From Cyclobacteriaceae bacterium (GTDB lineage: Bacteria; Bacteroidota; Bacteroidia; Cytophagales; Cyclobacteriaceae): a stretch of 14,530 nucleotides of DNA. Numbering within the stretch: the first letter of the stretch is position 1; every line of letters begins with the position of its first letter. The notes beneath the pieces were generated by a model. That model was not told the DNA's origin and searched no databases. It saw only the letters and a program-made list of their open reading frames with translations. The translations under genes and the position numbers were made by a program. Positions 13,636 to 14,530 of the stretch are shown piece by piece. Location of the stretch: positions 1 to 14,530 of the forward strand of contig JANQST010000503.1 of the NCBI GenBank assembly GCA_028279155.1. The letters are read 5' to 3'.

Positions 13636-14397
13636 CTATTCACAGTCATAGGAGAACGATGAGAAATTTCCTGATTCATCAGTCCATGTAAGCGGGTAGT
13701 CAAGTGGATTATAGGTGAATTCAACTTCGAATTGACTCAATATTTCACCCTCTGAATCATAATTAGTGGTTCTTATTTTATTGTTAGGTCCAGCCACTTC
13801 AAAGTGGAAGTCATGAAGGATGCTTTGGTCATTTAGATATGCTATAACTGTTATAGGAATTCCCTCGAACGGGTTTTTCTTGTTGTCATAAACATGCTCT
13901 TCTTCTAAGTACTCTGGTAGGCTTTTAATATTGAATATCCTTACTAATTGTCCTTCTTCATTGTATTCATACCTTTCTTTACCTTCAAGTTCTATTATCT
14001 GACCATTTTCGTTGAGGATATATCGTAATGTTGAATTAAAAAAAGGAATCGTAGTAACCCTCCTAACATCGATGAACCCTTCCGAATATGAGATATCAAC
14101 ATAGTTTTCATCATCGGTTCTTAAGAAAATAACACGTCCCTGATCATCGTATTCTATTTCAGAAGTTCCAGAACTTGTCATACCATTCCTGGTGAAAGTT
14201 GATGAGACAGATGTCAATTGATTGTTCGTATAGGTGAATTTCATATCACCCGTATTACCTCCAAATGCCCAATCGTACTCTGAAAAAATACAGTTTTCAA
14301 ATGCCAATGGGTTGTCAGACGAGTCATCCTTACTGCAACTTGCAATCAAAACTGCAATTGCAAGAAGTAAATAGTTGAAGAGTAACTTGTGCTTCAT
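13636..14397 (-). CDS. lipoprotein with YD-like repeats
   Basis: A 253-residue protein with a lipoprotein signal MKHKLLFNYLLLAIAVLIASC, Cys21 lipidated, followed by SKDDSSDN, a typical Bacteroidota surface or periplasmic lipoprotein start. The body is a chain of short beta units of the form Y-(t/n)-x-x-G-(q/r)-(l/v): YDDQGRVIFL, LNENGQIIEL, YNEEGQLVRI, YDSEGEILSQ and YNPLDYPLTW. These resemble the YD/RHS-type or DUF4595-like repeats seen in many Bacteroidota lipoproteins. No enzyme motif is seen, and a binding or structural role is likely. The C-terminus ends FSYDCE with one free Cys. The gene has its own upstream region (14398-14530), which is AT-rich with a weak TACGTTTA box but no firm promoter. 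No T-rich terminator follows the stop; a GC-rich hairpin lies about 60 bp downstream. Confidence 0.85.
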   Translation of the reverse strand: MKHKLLFNYLLLAIAVLIASCSKDDSSDNPLAFENCIFSEYDWAFGGNTGDMKFTYTNNQLTSVSSTFTRNGMTSSGTSEIEYDDQGRVIFLRTDDENYVDISYSEGFIDVRRVTTIPFFNSTLRYILNENGQIIELEGKERYEYNEEGQLVRIFNIKSLPEYLEEEHVYDNKKNPFEGIPITVIAYLNDQSILHDFHFEVAGPNNKIRTTNYDSEGEILSQFEVEFTYNPLDYPLTWTDESGNFSSFSYDCE

Positions 14398-14530
14398 TGT
14401 TTAGTTTTTAAGATTGTATATACACTTTATACATTTTTTTATTAAACGTAACGACATTTTTTTATCATTCCATCATTTGGTACGATTTTAAACTGACATC
14501 TTAAATCAAATCAGGCTTGCTTCTGGCATA

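Noticed and set aside
1..14530. CRISPR array, tRNA, rRNA, transposase, integrase or defence-system genes
   Set aside because: No regularly spaced direct repeats, no cloverleaf, and no protein motif of these classes was seen in any frame I read.

Overview
The window looks like chromosomal DNA of a Bacteroidota bacterium, most likely a free-living, perhaps marine, member of the Cytophagales or a close relative. The evidence is a protease ending in a type IX secretion (T9SS) type A sorting domain, lipoproteins with a Bacteroidota-style SCSK/SACSK lipobox, a membrane-anchored LytTR regulator, almost no Shine-Dalgarno sequences before genes, and TAnnTTTG promoter-like boxes. Base composition is AT-leaning and even, apart from one short GC-rich palindromic patch. 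The genus assignment is inference. I see no rRNA, tRNA, CRISPR array, insertion sequence, phage gene or integrase.

Left part (1-2290, plus strand): the end of an FtsX-type ABC transporter permease is followed 8 bp later by a GDSL/SGNH esterase lipoprotein, the same association as E. coli ybbP and tesA. A DsbA-like thioredoxin-fold protein with a CSWC site follows. It converges, with a single base between stop codons, on a tiny hydrophobic protein on the minus strand.

Middle part (2468-6440): a copy of a dispersed palindromic repeat (translating as the spurious peptide VILNAVKDL), then a minus-strand run of two tandem exported YHS-domain proteins separated by a terminator, a 447-bp gene-free stretch with several hairpins, an exported DinB-fold protein with its own terminator, and a four-helix membrane LytTR regulator. 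Divergent from the regulator is a PhzF-family isomerase-like enzyme, closed by a strong bidirectional terminator.

Right part (6452-14530, all minus strand): a large exported subtilisin-fold protease whose catalytic histidine position appears to be glutamate; a fused FAD/iron-sulfur 2-hydroxyacid dehydrogenase of the YdiJ type; an exported protein of unknown family that looks like a beta-propeller; a GC-rich hairpin element; and a lipoprotein with YD-like repeats. The genes are mostly separated by 90-220 bp and probably transcribed singly. There is no obvious single multi-gene pathway: the common thread is export, since eight of the twelve complete proteins carry a signal peptide, a lipobox or membrane helices. 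I did not find a clear new multi-gene system. The points most worth following are the Asp-Glu-Ser protease, the unclassified 466-residue exported protein, and the two dispersed palindromic elements.
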